Assembly (NCBI RefSeq): GCF_039832105.1 | Contig: NZ_JBDOHS010000001.1 | Location: 288,765-352,764 of the forward strand | DNA from: Dorea_A sp016295505 | Lineage (GTDB): Bacteria; Bacillota; Clostridia; Lachnospirales; Lachnospiraceae | DNA length: 64,000 bases | Direction: 5' to 3' | Part shown: piece by piece, positions 43,263 through 51,257 of the stretch | Layout: the number at the start of each line of letters is the position of its first letter | How positions within the stretch are numbered: the stretch's first letter is position 1 | The notes under the pieces: generated by a model | Seen by the model: only the letters and a program-made list of their open reading frames with translations | What the model was told of the DNA's origin: nothing | The model's database searches: none | Program-made: the position numbers and the translations under genes

Positions 43263-44597
43263 ATGAAAGAACCTGAAGTTATGCACAAAGATGTGCAAAA
43301 AGTAGTGGAACAGAGCCTTCTCACCGACACTCCTGTATATGGAATGGTGATCCATGAGGCTTCTGATCTGAATCCTTCATCCCGCGTGGAGTATCTCGGA
43401 AAAAATGCAGATTACACCCCACTGAAAGTAGACCTTGGCGATCATTCTGTCGACTATGGCTCCTGGGCAGACTGGCCATGGCTGAAAGCCAATGTCCCTG
43501 TAATGTGTGACTGGGATGGTCACATAGACTATTACCTTGACCCGGTAGATTATACGAAAAAAGCCGGTTCTGACGAGCCGTCAGATGTTGCGGATCCGGA
43601 ATACGAGGGGAATGCCATGGCTGTAGCAAAGCTGATCTATACCTGTACCTACTGCATCGGACACGATCGCTACGTCTACTTCTGTGATCGGAAGATTTCC
43701 GATGATTTTGAGCCGATCGGTTTCAATGTACGCGGCACTATCCGTGATTATATGTTGATCCCCATGTTCTATGGATATAAGGATGCCCGCGGCCGTCTTC
43801 GCAGCATTGCCGGACAGTACAGTGCCGGTACCATCACCGGCCATCACACCCAGAACCGGGACGACATCGATATGGATACACAGGCACAGTATCTGGCCGT
43901 TCTTCGCGCTTCTGCAGGAAGTCTGTTCTTTGGTGGCGCCCTTGTCAATGTACTGACAGACATTGCAGTCATGCTCTCAAAAAGTACAGACACTCAGGCG
44001 TCCTACGGCACCGGAATGTCCAAAAGCTACACGGCAGATTCTGACCATACCGGACACTGGGGAACCATTCCCGAGCCGGTTCTGAACGCACAATTTTACG
44101 GAGGAGCAGACGAAAAGACTTATTCTACTATATTCCATTCCACGGTACTGGGAACGAACATGCTCTGGCAGAGAGATCCGTATACCCTTCTTGTATATGG
44201 ACGTCTGAAAGTCTCTCCGGATTACAGGTTTGACCTCACCGGCGAGAGCTATGTGGATACCGGCTGCACACTCCCTCAGGGAAATTATTACGCAACACTT
44301 CAGGTGGTACCGGGATATGGGTTCATCCCTTGTCCGGATGTTGTCGGAAGTGATTCCACCGGATATTGCGATCATATGTACGCCAACCCGGAAGTCATCT
44401 CTGTCGCTTCCCGTTTCGGATGCAGCAGAAGCGGTGCACGTGCCGGATTATTTGCACGTTCCATGAACCATTCCGGATTCAACCGAAGCGGCATTATGGA
44501 AAATGGAGAGCCTCTGTGTACTGCTGTCGAATTGGATGAATCCTTCTCCTGGTGGTGGAACTTCGGCTGTTCACTCATGGTGCCCAAGCCACTGTAA
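43263..44597 (+). CDS. Phage-tail-like / C-type-lectin-like protein, unknown function
   Basis: A 444-residue soluble protein without signal peptide or membrane helix. VYGMVIHEASDLNPSSRVEY, VDYGSWADW, YYLDPVDYTKK, and DARGRLRSIAGQYSA resemble a group of hypothetical proteins I know mainly from Clostridia phage tails and prophages. The C-terminus (GARAGLFARSMNHSGF, then SWWWNFGCSLM) has the look of a C-type-lectin or formylglycine-enzyme-like fold used in receptor binding and in targets of diversity-generating retroelements. No phage gene or reverse transcriptase is near. Strong AAGGAGG before ATG; it follows the AEC transporter by 26 bases, so it appears to belong to that operon. Function unknown. 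Confidence 0.6.
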   Translation: MKEPEVMHKDVQKVVEQSLLTDTPVYGMVIHEASDLNPSSRVEYLGKNADYTPLKVDLGDHSVDYGSWADWPWLKANVPVMCDWDGHIDYYLDPVDYTKKAGSDEPSDVADPEYEGNAMAVAKLIYTCTYCIGHDRYVYFCDRKISDDFEPIGFNVRGTIRDYMLIPMFYGYKDARGRLRSIAGQYSAGTITGHHTQNRDDIDMDTQAQYLAVLRASAGSLFFGGALVNVLTDIAVMLSKSTDTQASYGTGMSKSYTADSDHTGHWGTIPEPVLNAQFYGGADEKTYSTIFHSTVLGTNMLWQRDPYTLLVYGRLKVSPDYRFDLTGESYVDTGCTLPQGNYYATLQVVPGYGFIPCPDVVGSDSTGYCDHMYANPEVISVASRFGCSRSGARAGLFARSMNHSGFNRSGIMENGEPLCTAVELDESFSWWWNFGCSLMVPKPL

Positions 44598-44612
44598 TAC
44601 ACTCCCTGTTTC

Positions 44613-44677
44613 TGCGATTTTCATAAGAAAAGCTGAGGTAAGCGGATAAGCGTCGAAGCGTTCTTACGAAAATCGCA
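44613..44677. repeat. Inverted repeat after the phage-tail-like gene
   Basis: TGCGATTTTC (44613-44622) pairs perfectly with GAAAATCGCA (44668-44677), then one mismatch and six more pairs (TAAGAA with TTCTTA); loop of 31 bases. It starts 16 bases after the stop. No T tract on the plus strand, so it is not a standard terminator. Confidence 0.65.
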
Positions 44678-44715
44678 TACATCAGAGAGGAGACAACCTG
44701 GGTTTGCAGCAGTCC

Positions 44716-45864
44716 CTACTTTATATCCCGAAATCCGATTCCCGCCCGGATAATATAATATGCCACCATGATCTTGACTCGGTTTTCATTTTTTATAATA
44801 TCATAACCCAATATTTCTTTTATCTTATTGATCTTATATGCCATCGTATTTTTATGGCAGAACGTTGCCTTTGCCGTCTCTACTATATTACATTCATTTT
44901 GAAAAAATATCTCAAGAAGCTTCACATAATCTGTTCCATATTTTTTATCGTAATCGATCAGACTGCCCAGCGTTTCTTCGACAAATCTGGGATAGATCTC
45001 AGGTTCTTTGATATCGGACAGAATCTTATAGATGCCAAGCTCATCATATACCAGTATATTCTTCTCAATCGGAGCCTTTGTCAGCTGATATGCCGTATAT
45101 GCACGTTCATAAGATTTGTGGATCTCCCGGATATCTCTGACCGTTGTCCCTATCCCTACATAGATATTGTCATCTTTATCGCAGATTTTCCGGAATGCTT
45201 CCAGAAGTTCCCTCTCCGAGTACCCGGTAGTGAGTATGATCAGCCGGTTATTCTCCTCATATACAATCCGTTTTTTCAATATGTAATGAAGTCCTCTCTG
45301 GATCTGAGCCAGCTTCTCATTGCCCTGTTCTGTGTTGTACACATTACAGCTCAGGATGATAATATTATAATTCAGATCACGAAAAAATCCGTTCCCCTCA
45401 AAAAGACTGACATACAGCTCTTCATTATTCGAAAAGAAAATGGCATTCTTCAATGCCGTACTCAGATTGGTCTGCTTTTGCTCATTTCTGAGAAGAATCA
45501 CAGAAAAGCTTCGCATGATATCAATATACGGAGTCTTCCATGTCGCGGAAAACAATGCAAATTCAATCTCATTGCAATATGAAATGATCTCCTTGGGAAT
45601 CTTCATTCCGTCCCTCAGTGCAATGATGAGTCCCCCGGAATGTTCCCGGTTCAGCGCTGCAATAAAATCTTTCAGCCATTCCTCCGAGACATAATGCAAG
45701 CCGGAATTAAATACCAGTTCATCCCCATGCAGGAGCGAAACAAAATCTTTATCCTCCACCATGTGTATCCAGCTGATCATTTTGTGGAAACAGGATCTGG
45801 TAAGTAATGTAACTTCATATTTTTCATCCAGCTCTGCATACAAATTTTCCAATTCAACTGCCAT
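44716..45864 (-). CDS. PucR/CdaR-family transcriptional regulator
   Basis: A 382-residue regulator. The N-terminal half matches the PucR_1 purine-catabolism-type sensor region; the middle holds a GGDEF-related region typical of the family (DDNIYVGIGTTVRDIREIHKSYERAYTAYQL). The C-terminal HTH is YVKLLEIFFQNECNIVETAKATFCHKNTMAYKINKIKEILG, quoted in part as NECNIVETAKATFCHKNTM. CdaR-type members sense sugar acids such as glycerate. It converges on the phage-tail-like gene. The target is unknown; control of the transporter or sugar-acid region is plausible. Confidence 0.85.
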   Translation of the reverse strand: MAVELENLYAELDEKYEVTLLTRSCFHKMISWIHMVEDKDFVSLLHGDELVFNSGLHYVSEEWLKDFIAALNREHSGGLIIALRDGMKIPKEIISYCNEIEFALFSATWKTPYIDIMRSFSVILLRNEQKQTNLSTALKNAIFFSNNEELYVSLFEGNGFFRDLNYNIIILSCNVYNTEQGNEKLAQIQRGLHYILKKRIVYEENNRLIILTTGYSERELLEAFRKICDKDDNIYVGIGTTVRDIREIHKSYERAYTAYQLTKAPIEKNILVYDELGIYKILSDIKEPEIYPRFVEETLGSLIDYDKKYGTDYVKLLEIFFQNECNIVETAKATFCHKNTMAYKINKIKEILGYDIIKNENRVKIMVAYYIIRAGIGFRDIK

Positions 45865-46063
45865 TTATTTCATCTCCGTCTCTCATAATATACTATATAT
45901 TATCATAATTGTGTTTCAAGCACAATAAAATTGCCAATTTATGTATTCTCAAACTATATGAAATCCATTTTTCTTGTGTTATATTGTCTTCAGAACACAA
46001 ATCACCCCGATTTTTTTTGTTGTTCTAAAAAATTTAACTCCAGATTATAAATAATCATTGAAA
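45865..46063. other. AT-rich spacer, no gene seen
   Basis: About 200 AT-rich bases before the PucR-type gene, with no ORF, tRNA or clear hairpin; probably its promoter. Confidence 0.5.
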
Positions 46064-46098
46064 AAGGACTGTTGCTACGCCATTATGCAACAGTCCTT
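46064..46098 (-). terminator. Terminator of the 30-residue small gene
   Basis: Perfect 12-base stem AAGGACTGTTGC (46064-46075) with GCAACAGTCCTT (46087-46098), 11-base loop. On the minus strand the stem ends in TTTTT, as for the small gene at 46152-46244. It may also work from the plus side. Confidence 0.85.
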
Positions 46099-46151
46099 CG
46101 TCTTTTCTCTTTCATTATGCATTTATCATTCTTCATAATCAATTAGCCAAA

Positions 46152-46244
46152 TTACACAGTCTTATTCATCAGATCTGTATTTGCGCAAGCCTCTTCATAT
46201 GCCTCGTATAAACCCATAAAAAACATTCTAATTTCATTCATCAT
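46152..46244 (-). CDS. Small protein of 30 residues, unknown
   Basis: A short gene with a full set of signals: GGAGGAAAAGG about five to ten bases before ATGATG, 30 codons, TAA, then a strong terminator. The product begins MMNEIRMFFMGLYEAYEEA and continues with CANTDLMNKTV. It is amphipathic and helical, acidic in the middle, with one Cys; no cleavable signal sequence. Upstream, TATAAT on the minus strand lies at 46275-46280. It diverges from an AraC-type regulator. The signals make translation likely, but no family is recognised. Confidence 0.55.
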   Translation of the reverse strand: MMNEIRMFFMGLYEAYEEACANTDLMNKTV

Positions 46245-46270
46245 AACCTTTTCCTCCTTGCTTTCTATAC

Positions 46271-46299
46271 TTGTATTATATTCCGGTTTCCGGTATAAT
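46271..46299 (+). promoter_or_regulatory. Promoter of the AraC-type gene, overlapping a divergent one
   Basis: TTGTAT (46271-46276) and TATAAT (46294-46299) with a 17-base spacer. The spacer holds CCGGTTTCCGG, and the element is almost palindromic, giving TATAAT on the minus strand at 46275-46280 for the divergent small gene. Confidence 0.6.
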
Positions 46300-46351
46300 A
46301 CTCGTCAAAAGATATTTAGGAGTAGCCAAATCTTGCAAAAGGAGTATTGCC

Positions 46352-47152
46352 ATGTTGCCATTATACGAAAAAACAGAAAATGAACTGGATATTCGCCATA
46401 TACGTTCCAGACATATTGCTCCCCATCTTCACGAAGCGCTGGAATGTGTCTATGTAACAGACGGAACCCTGGAAATCGGGATAGGAAAAGAACTGTATCA
46501 TATGAAAAAGGGTGATTTTGCCATCGTATTTCCCAATCTGATTCATCATTACCAGGTCTTTGACACCGGAAACTGTCGTGCCTACTATCTCTGGGCATCT
46601 CCATCCCTGTGCGGCCTGTACCTGCCGCTTCTTCGCCAGTCCCGCCCCAGGACACCGGTCATTCCGTCTGAACTTCTGCATCCGGATATTGTATACTCTA
46701 TCCACAGTCTCTTCGAAAATCCTGCCGCGGAAGAAAAAACGGTCATCTATTCTGCTTTCGTCCGTCTGATTCTGGCCAGAAGCCTGCCCATATATCAACT
46801 TTCGGACAAACCCTCTCCTGATAATGACGACATCATATATCAAACAGTTTCCTATATCTCCAGCAACTTCAAAAACCACATTACACTCACCGGTATGGCC
46901 CGTGACCTGGGCTTCAGCCCTTACGCACTTTCCCGGGTATTTTCCGGAACCTTTCATAAGAATTTCAATCATTATCTCAATGACACAAGACTGGATTATG
47001 CATGTTCTCTCCTGCAATACAGCGGGATGTCCATCACAGAGATCCTGGTAAATGCAGGGTTCGACAGTCAGCGTACATTCAACCGGGTATTTCGCGAACG
47101 CATGCACATGTCGCCCCGGGAATACCGGCAGATGTGTCAGAACGAAGATTGA
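46352..47152 (+). CDS. AraC-family transcriptional regulator
   Basis: A 266-residue regulator. The N-terminal cupin binds the effector (HIAPHLHEALECVYVTDGTLEIGIG and GDFAIVFPNLIHHYQVFD; the first is quoted in part as HLHEALECVYVTDG). The C-terminal AraC double HTH reads NHITLTGMARDLGFSPYALS and ITEILVNAGFDSQRTFNRVF, ending SPREYRQM. The ATG at 46352 has AAAAGGAG seven bases upstream; an upstream in-frame start lacks an RBS. Its stop is two bases from the stop of the convergent cbiK. Effector and targets unknown; the divergent small gene is a possible target. Confidence 0.9.
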   Translation: MLPLYEKTENELDIRHIRSRHIAPHLHEALECVYVTDGTLEIGIGKELYHMKKGDFAIVFPNLIHHYQVFDTGNCRAYYLWASPSLCGLYLPLLRQSRPRTPVIPSELLHPDIVYSIHSLFENPAAEEKTVIYSAFVRLILARSLPIYQLSDKPSPDNDDIIYQTVSYISSNFKNHITLTGMARDLGFSPYALSRVFSGTFHKNFNHYLNDTRLDYACSLLQYSGMSITEILVNAGFDSQRTFNRVFRERMHMSPREYRQMCQNED

Positions 47153-47153
47153 T

Positions 47154-47939
47154 TTATGATCGCATGGCCGTATCCAGATGCTTAAGGAACAACGCCCGCA
47201 CTTCCGGGTATTCCCCCAGTCCCTTCATACAGCAATCCACCTCGTATCCGGCTCCTTTGCAGAGATTCATCCAGGAATCCTCCTCCGGGCCGGCCATATC
47301 TTTCATTGCGTGATTGCCTGCCACGATCAGAAACGGAGCGAGACGAATCCGACCTGCCGAAGTCTTTTTGATCTCACGGAGTGCCATCTCAATCCCAGGC
47401 TCTGCCTCTACTGTACACAGATAGATATTCTGTCTCCCGGATTGTCCAAACATCTGATTCATCTGCGCATATGCCGCATTGGCAGTATGTATGCTTCCAT
47501 GCCCCATCAGTACCAGCACTTCATCCGGATGAAGGTCGGAAAACTCTGTCCGGATGATTCTCACCATCTCTTCCATATCATTCTTTGAGGCAATCAGTGG
47601 CTGGCCGAAGACCATCTTCCGAAATCTGTCTTTATATGATTTTGCTTCTTCTTTCATTCGTTCATTTTCAATGCCATCAATTACATGCGTCGGCTGGATA
47701 TATACCTCCCGGATTCCATCCCCGGCCATCTCTTCCAATGCCTCTTCCACAGTCCGTATCCGTTCTCCGGTCGTTTCCAACAGCTTTCTGATAATTCGTT
47801 TACTGGTCCACGCTTCATAAACCGCACAATCCGGATATGCCTGCTGTATCGTATTCCTGATCTTCTCAATCGTTAACTGGCGTGTTCCGGCGTATGCGGT
47901 CCCAAAGCTTACAACCAGAATTCCTCTTTTCTCGGCCAT
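47154..47939 (-). CDS. cbiK: CbiK-type sirohydrochlorin cobaltochelatase (canonical copy)
   Basis: A 261-residue class II chelatase. N-terminal GILVVSFGTAYAGTRQLTIEK, then YIQPTHVIDGIENERM, the first metal-binding region VLVLMGHGSIHTANAAYAQM, and the second IVAGNHAMKDMAGPEEDSWM. All positions expected for CbiK (two histidines and a Glu) appear kept. It inserts cobalt for anaerobic B12 synthesis or iron for siroheme. It diverges from the precorrin-2 dehydrogenase gene (48079), so precorrin-2, sirohydrochlorin and metal insertion are encoded together. No signal peptide. Confidence 0.92.
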   Translation of the reverse strand: MAEKRGILVVSFGTAYAGTRQLTIEKIRNTIQQAYPDCAVYEAWTSKRIIRKLLETTGERIRTVEEALEEMAGDGIREVYIQPTHVIDGIENERMKEEAKSYKDRFRKMVFGQPLIASKNDMEEMVRIIRTEFSDLHPDEVLVLMGHGSIHTANAAYAQMNQMFGQSGRQNIYLCTVEAEPGIEMALREIKKTSAGRIRLAPFLIVAGNHAMKDMAGPEEDSWMNLCKGAGYEVDCCMKGLGEYPEVRALFLKHLDTAMRS

Positions 47940-48078
47940 ATCTATGCTTTCTCTCTTTCCTTTTTGATGTTCCTAATCATACAACATGTCTCTTTCTCTG
48001 TCAATTCAGCCTCTTCTGACACTTACATGCTATCTACACATATGGTATGATAAAAGAAAACAGGAAAGGACTCTAAGG

Positions 48079-48552
48079 ATGGAACAGAAACACACACTAT
48101 ATTTTCCTATGTTTGTCGACATCTCCCAAAAGAATATTATTATCATCGGCGGTGGAAATATTGCACAGAGAAGAATCGAAACTCTCCTTGACTTTGCAGA
48201 ACACATACAGGTCATCGCTCCGGAAGTGACCGATCCAATTAAAGAATGGGACGATCTGGGTAAGATTCACTGGATCTGCGATCAGTATCGTCCAGAATTA
48301 CTGGAAGGAGCAGAGATTGTTCTTGCCGCAACCAACGATCCCCAATGCAACGAATCTGTTGTCCGGTACTGCAATGAGAATAAGATTATGGTAAATACTG
48401 CCCATAAAAAGGAAGCCTGCGACTTCTTCTTTCCCGGTATCGCCAGGAGCGGCAACATCGTAGCCGGAGTAACCGCAAATGGCCTGAACCATAAAGAAGC
48501 CAAAAAAGCAAGAGAATGTATCAGCCGGGCGCTGGAAAAATTTTATCTATAA
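48079..48552 (+). CDS. Precorrin-2 dehydrogenase (SirC/Met8-like)
   Basis: A 157-residue NAD-dependent enzyme that oxidises precorrin-2 to sirohydrochlorin. The start is MEQKHTLYFPMFVDI, with GGAAAGGA and AAGG just before it. The Rossmann loop is IIIIGGGNIAQRRIETLL, followed by VLAATNDPQCNESVVRYC and CDFFFPGIARSGNIVAGV. The CysG-type methyltransferase domain is absent; that activity is on the cobA-hemD gene. It diverges from cbiK and is followed by a terminator. Confidence 0.92.
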   Translation: MEQKHTLYFPMFVDISQKNIIIIGGGNIAQRRIETLLDFAEHIQVIAPEVTDPIKEWDDLGKIHWICDQYRPELLEGAEIVLAATNDPQCNESVVRYCNENKIMVNTAHKKEACDFFFPGIARSGNIVAGVTANGLNHKEAKKARECISRALEKFYL

Positions 48553-48562
48553 AAACGAACAT

Positions 48563-48598
48563 AAAAAGCCTGTGAAGCAATCAGCTCACAGGCTTTTT
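48563..48598 (+). terminator. Bidirectional terminator between precorrin-2 dehydrogenase and tRNA-Cys
   Basis: Perfect 13-base stem AAAAAGCCTGTGA (48563-48575) with TCACAGGCTTTTT (48586-48598), ten-base loop. It ends both the plus-strand gene and the minus-strand tRNAs. Confidence 0.9.
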
Positions 48599-48599
48599 A

Positions 48600-48670
48600 A
48601 GGCGCCAACCAGATTTGAACTGGTGATAGAGGTGTTGCAGACCTTTGCCTTACCACTTGGCTATGGCGCC
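48600..48670 (-). tRNA. tRNA-Cys (GCA), second copy
   Basis: Identical over 71 bases to the tRNA-Cys at 21062-21132, with the same U73 and GCA anticodon. It follows tRNA-Glu by four bases and shares its transcript. Confidence 0.97.
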
Positions 48671-48674
48671 ACAA

Positions 48675-48746
48675 TGACTCCGACGGGAATCGAACCCGTG
48701 TTACCGCCGTGAAAGGGCGATGTCTTAACCGCTTGACCACGGAGCC
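48675..48746 (-). tRNA. tRNA-Glu (TTC)
   Basis: 72 bases on the minus strand. The acceptor stem GGCTCCG pairs with CGGAGTC (one G-U), the anticodon loop CTTTCAC reads UUC for Glu, and the T arm holds GGTTCGATTCC. CCA is not encoded. Confidence 0.96.
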
Positions 48747-48778
48747 ATATGTTCACATCTCAAATGCGACCGAAGATT

Positions 48779-48807
48779 ATGTTACCATAGTTTGCTTTAT
48801 AATGCAA
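48779..48807 (-). promoter_or_regulatory. Promoter of the tRNA-Glu/tRNA-Cys unit
   Basis: On the minus strand TTGCAT (complement of 48802-48807) and TAACAT (complement of 48779-48784), 17-base spacer, about 33 bases before tRNA-Glu. Confidence 0.6.
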
Positions 48808-48943
48808 GCTTTTTTTAATTTTTATTTATGTTTTTTTCTAATCTTCTGTTGAAGGCATTGACAAACCCTTTTTCATCCGCTATGTTGAACTCATGTTGAG
48901 GCTGTCCCTGAACATGTGAAATAACACAAGGAGATTATTGCTT

Positions 48944-51166
48944 ATGAAATCACTCGTATTAGCGGAAAAACCATCGGTCGCCCGCGACATTGCCCGCGTC
49001 CTGAATTGCCATAAAAATATTACCGGCGCCATTGAGGGCAGTAATTATATCGTCACCTGGGCACTTGGCCATCTGGTCACGCTGGCGGATCCGGAAGGAT
49101 ATGATAAAAAATACAAAGACTGGACTCTCTCCAGCCTTCCGATGATTCCAAAAAAATGGGAACTTGTCGTCATCAAACAGACTTCCAGACAATATCAGAA
49201 TGTAAAAACTCAATTATTCCGAAAAGACGTCTCGGAAATCATCATCGCTACCGATGCCGGCCGTGAAGGCGAACTGGTTGCACGATGGATCCTGGAAAAG
49301 TCCGGCTGTCACAAACCGATCAAACGACTCTGGATCTCTTCTGTCACCGACAAGGCAATCCGGGAAGGATTCTCTCATCTACGGGACGAACGGCAGTACA
49401 ATGATCTGTACAAAGCTGCCAGAAGCCGTGCAGAAGCGGACTGGCTGGTAGGAATCAACGCGACCCGAGCACTGACCTGCAAGTATAATGCACAGCTTTC
49501 CTGCGGACGTGTACAGACGCCGACCCTTGCTATCATTGCACGTCGCGAAGAAGAGATCCGCTCGTTTAAAGCAGAAGACTACTACGGCATGAAATGCATA
49601 ACACAGACGAAAAAAGGCTCTGTTACCTGGACCTGGCAGCACGCAAAAAGCGGCTCTACGCGCTCTTTTCAGAAGGATCTTATCTCCGAACTGGAACGAA
49701 AGGTCAATGGTCAGACTCTGACTATCACAGAAGTCAGCCGCTCAGCAAAGCGGACTCCTTCTCCCGGCCTCTATGATCTGACAGAACTTCAGCGCGACGC
49801 AAACAGACGCTATGGTTTTTCTGCAAAACAGACACTGAACATCATGCAGCGCCTGTATGAACATTATAAGATCCTTACCTATCCAAGAACGGATTCCCGG
49901 TATATCGGGACGGATATTGTTCCTACCATCAAAGATCGTCTGAAGGCATGCTGTATCGGTCCTTACAAGAAGTATATTCCGGAGCTTTTAAAAAAGCCCC
50001 TTCATACCAGTAAGGCTTTCGTGGATGACAGCAAGGTCAGCGACCATCATGCAATCATTCCGACGGAAGAATATGTACAGCTGGAGCACTTAGGCAATGA
50101 CGAGCGGAAGATCTATGATCTGGTTGTCCGCCGCTTTATCAGCGTCCTGTATCCGGCTTTTGAATATGAACAGACAACGATGAAGGCTGCTGTTGCAGGA
50201 GAGACCTTTACCGCCAAAGGTCAGATCATTCTCTCTCCGGGATGGAAAACCGTCTACGCCGACAGCACTGCTGCCGAAGATGAAGCGTTTCCTGGCGAAG
50301 AGCCGGACGACACCTCTTCTCTGAAAGCTTCCGGTCAGCCCCTTCCTTCTCTGGAAAAAGGAGAACAGCTTCCGGTCAGCCATGTCACCATCACCAGCGG
50401 AAAAACCAAACCACCGGCAAGGTTTACGGAAGCAACACTTCTTTCCGCCATGGAAAATCCGGTTCGATACATGGAATCCCGTGACGAAAAAGCCCGCAAA
50501 ACACTGGGTGAGACCGGCGGCCTGGGAACCGTTGCCACAAGAGCAGATATCATAGAAAAGCTCTTCCACTCCTTCCTGATCGAAAAGAAAGGAACTGAGA
50601 TTCTGATTACCTCCAAAGGAAAACAGCTTCTGAATCTCGTACCGGAAGATCTGAAAAAACCGGAACTTACTGCGCAATGGGAAATGAAACTGTCCGATAT
50701 TGCCAAAGGAAAGCAAAAAGATGATGCCTTTCTCCAGGAGATTCAAGAATACACCCGCAGGCTGATCCAGGAGATTCAGAATGACGACGGAACATTCCGT
50801 CACGAGAATCTTACCAATACCAGATGTCCGAACTGCGGCAAACGAATGCTCGCTGTAAACGGCAAAAATTCCCGTCTTCTGGTGTGTCAGGACCGAGAAT
50901 GCGGCTACCGGGAGACCATTGCCCGCATGAGTAACGCCAGATGTCCGAACTGTCACAAAAAGATGGAACTCATCAAAAAAGGCGACGAAGAGACCTTCTT
51001 ATGTTCCTGCGGTTATAAGGAAAAGCTCTCTGCATTTAAAGCCCGCAGAGAAAAAGAAGGCGCCGGCGTCTCCAAAAAAGACGTCCAGCGCTATCTGAAA
51101 AGACAGAAAGAAGAACCGGTCAATAATGCCTTTGCTCAGGCACTGTCCGGAATCAAGCTCGACTAG
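48944..51166 (+). CDS. topB: DNA topoisomerase III
   Basis: A 740-residue type IA topoisomerase. The start is MKSLVLAEKPSVARDIA, ten bases after AAGGAG. The Toprim domain has LAEKPSVA and ATDAGREGELVARWI. The catalytic Tyr is in ILTYPRTDSRYI. The decatenation-loop and C-terminal region end with two zinc ribbons (CPNCGKRM with CQDRECGY, and CPNCHKKM with CSCGYKEK). It is chromosomal in setting; TopB copies on conjugative elements also occur, but no element genes are near. Confidence 0.95.
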   Translation: MKSLVLAEKPSVARDIARVLNCHKNITGAIEGSNYIVTWALGHLVTLADPEGYDKKYKDWTLSSLPMIPKKWELVVIKQTSRQYQNVKTQLFRKDVSEIIIATDAGREGELVARWILEKSGCHKPIKRLWISSVTDKAIREGFSHLRDERQYNDLYKAARSRAEADWLVGINATRALTCKYNAQLSCGRVQTPTLAIIARREEEIRSFKAEDYYGMKCITQTKKGSVTWTWQHAKSGSTRSFQKDLISELERKVNGQTLTITEVSRSAKRTPSPGLYDLTELQRDANRRYGFSAKQTLNIMQRLYEHYKILTYPRTDSRYIGTDIVPTIKDRLKACCIGPYKKYIPELLKKPLHTSKAFVDDSKVSDHHAIIPTEEYVQLEHLGNDERKIYDLVVRRFISVLYPAFEYEQTTMKAAVAGETFTAKGQIILSPGWKTVYADSTAAEDEAFPGEEPDDTSSLKASGQPLPSLEKGEQLPVSHVTITSGKTKPPARFTEATLLSAMENPVRYMESRDEKARKTLGETGGLGTVATRADIIEKLFHSFLIEKKGTEILITSKGKQLLNLVPEDLKKPELTAQWEMKLSDIAKGKQKDDAFLQEIQEYTRRLIQEIQNDDGTFRHENLTNTRCPNCGKRMLAVNGKNSRLLVCQDRECGYRETIARMSNARCPNCHKKMELIKKGDEETFLCSCGYKEKLSAFKARREKEGAGVSKKDVQRYLKRQKEEPVNNAFAQALSGIKLD

Positions 51167-51197
51167 ATCTGTCGTTCTTTCTTTTACTCCTGTGCTT

Positions 51198-51217
51198 CCG
51201 GCTGTTCTTTCAGCCGG
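51198..51217. repeat. Hairpin between convergent topB and DUF3810 genes
   Basis: Seven-base stem CCGGCTG (51198-51204) with CAGCCGG (51211-51217), loop TTCTTT. No T tract, so only a weak candidate for a termination structure. Confidence 0.4.
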
Positions 51218-51257
51218 GAGTAGTAGGACTCATATCTGTTCTCTGAAGATCCGTTTT

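Noticed and set aside
43000..46000. Complete diversity-generating retroelement
   Set aside because: No reverse transcriptase ORF or template repeat is visible in the window; only the lectin-like C-terminus and a hairpin recall it.
50090..50956. Minus-strand frame inside topB
   Set aside because: Antisense shadow of a conserved zinc-ribbon region; composition Phe/Ser-rich, no start signals.
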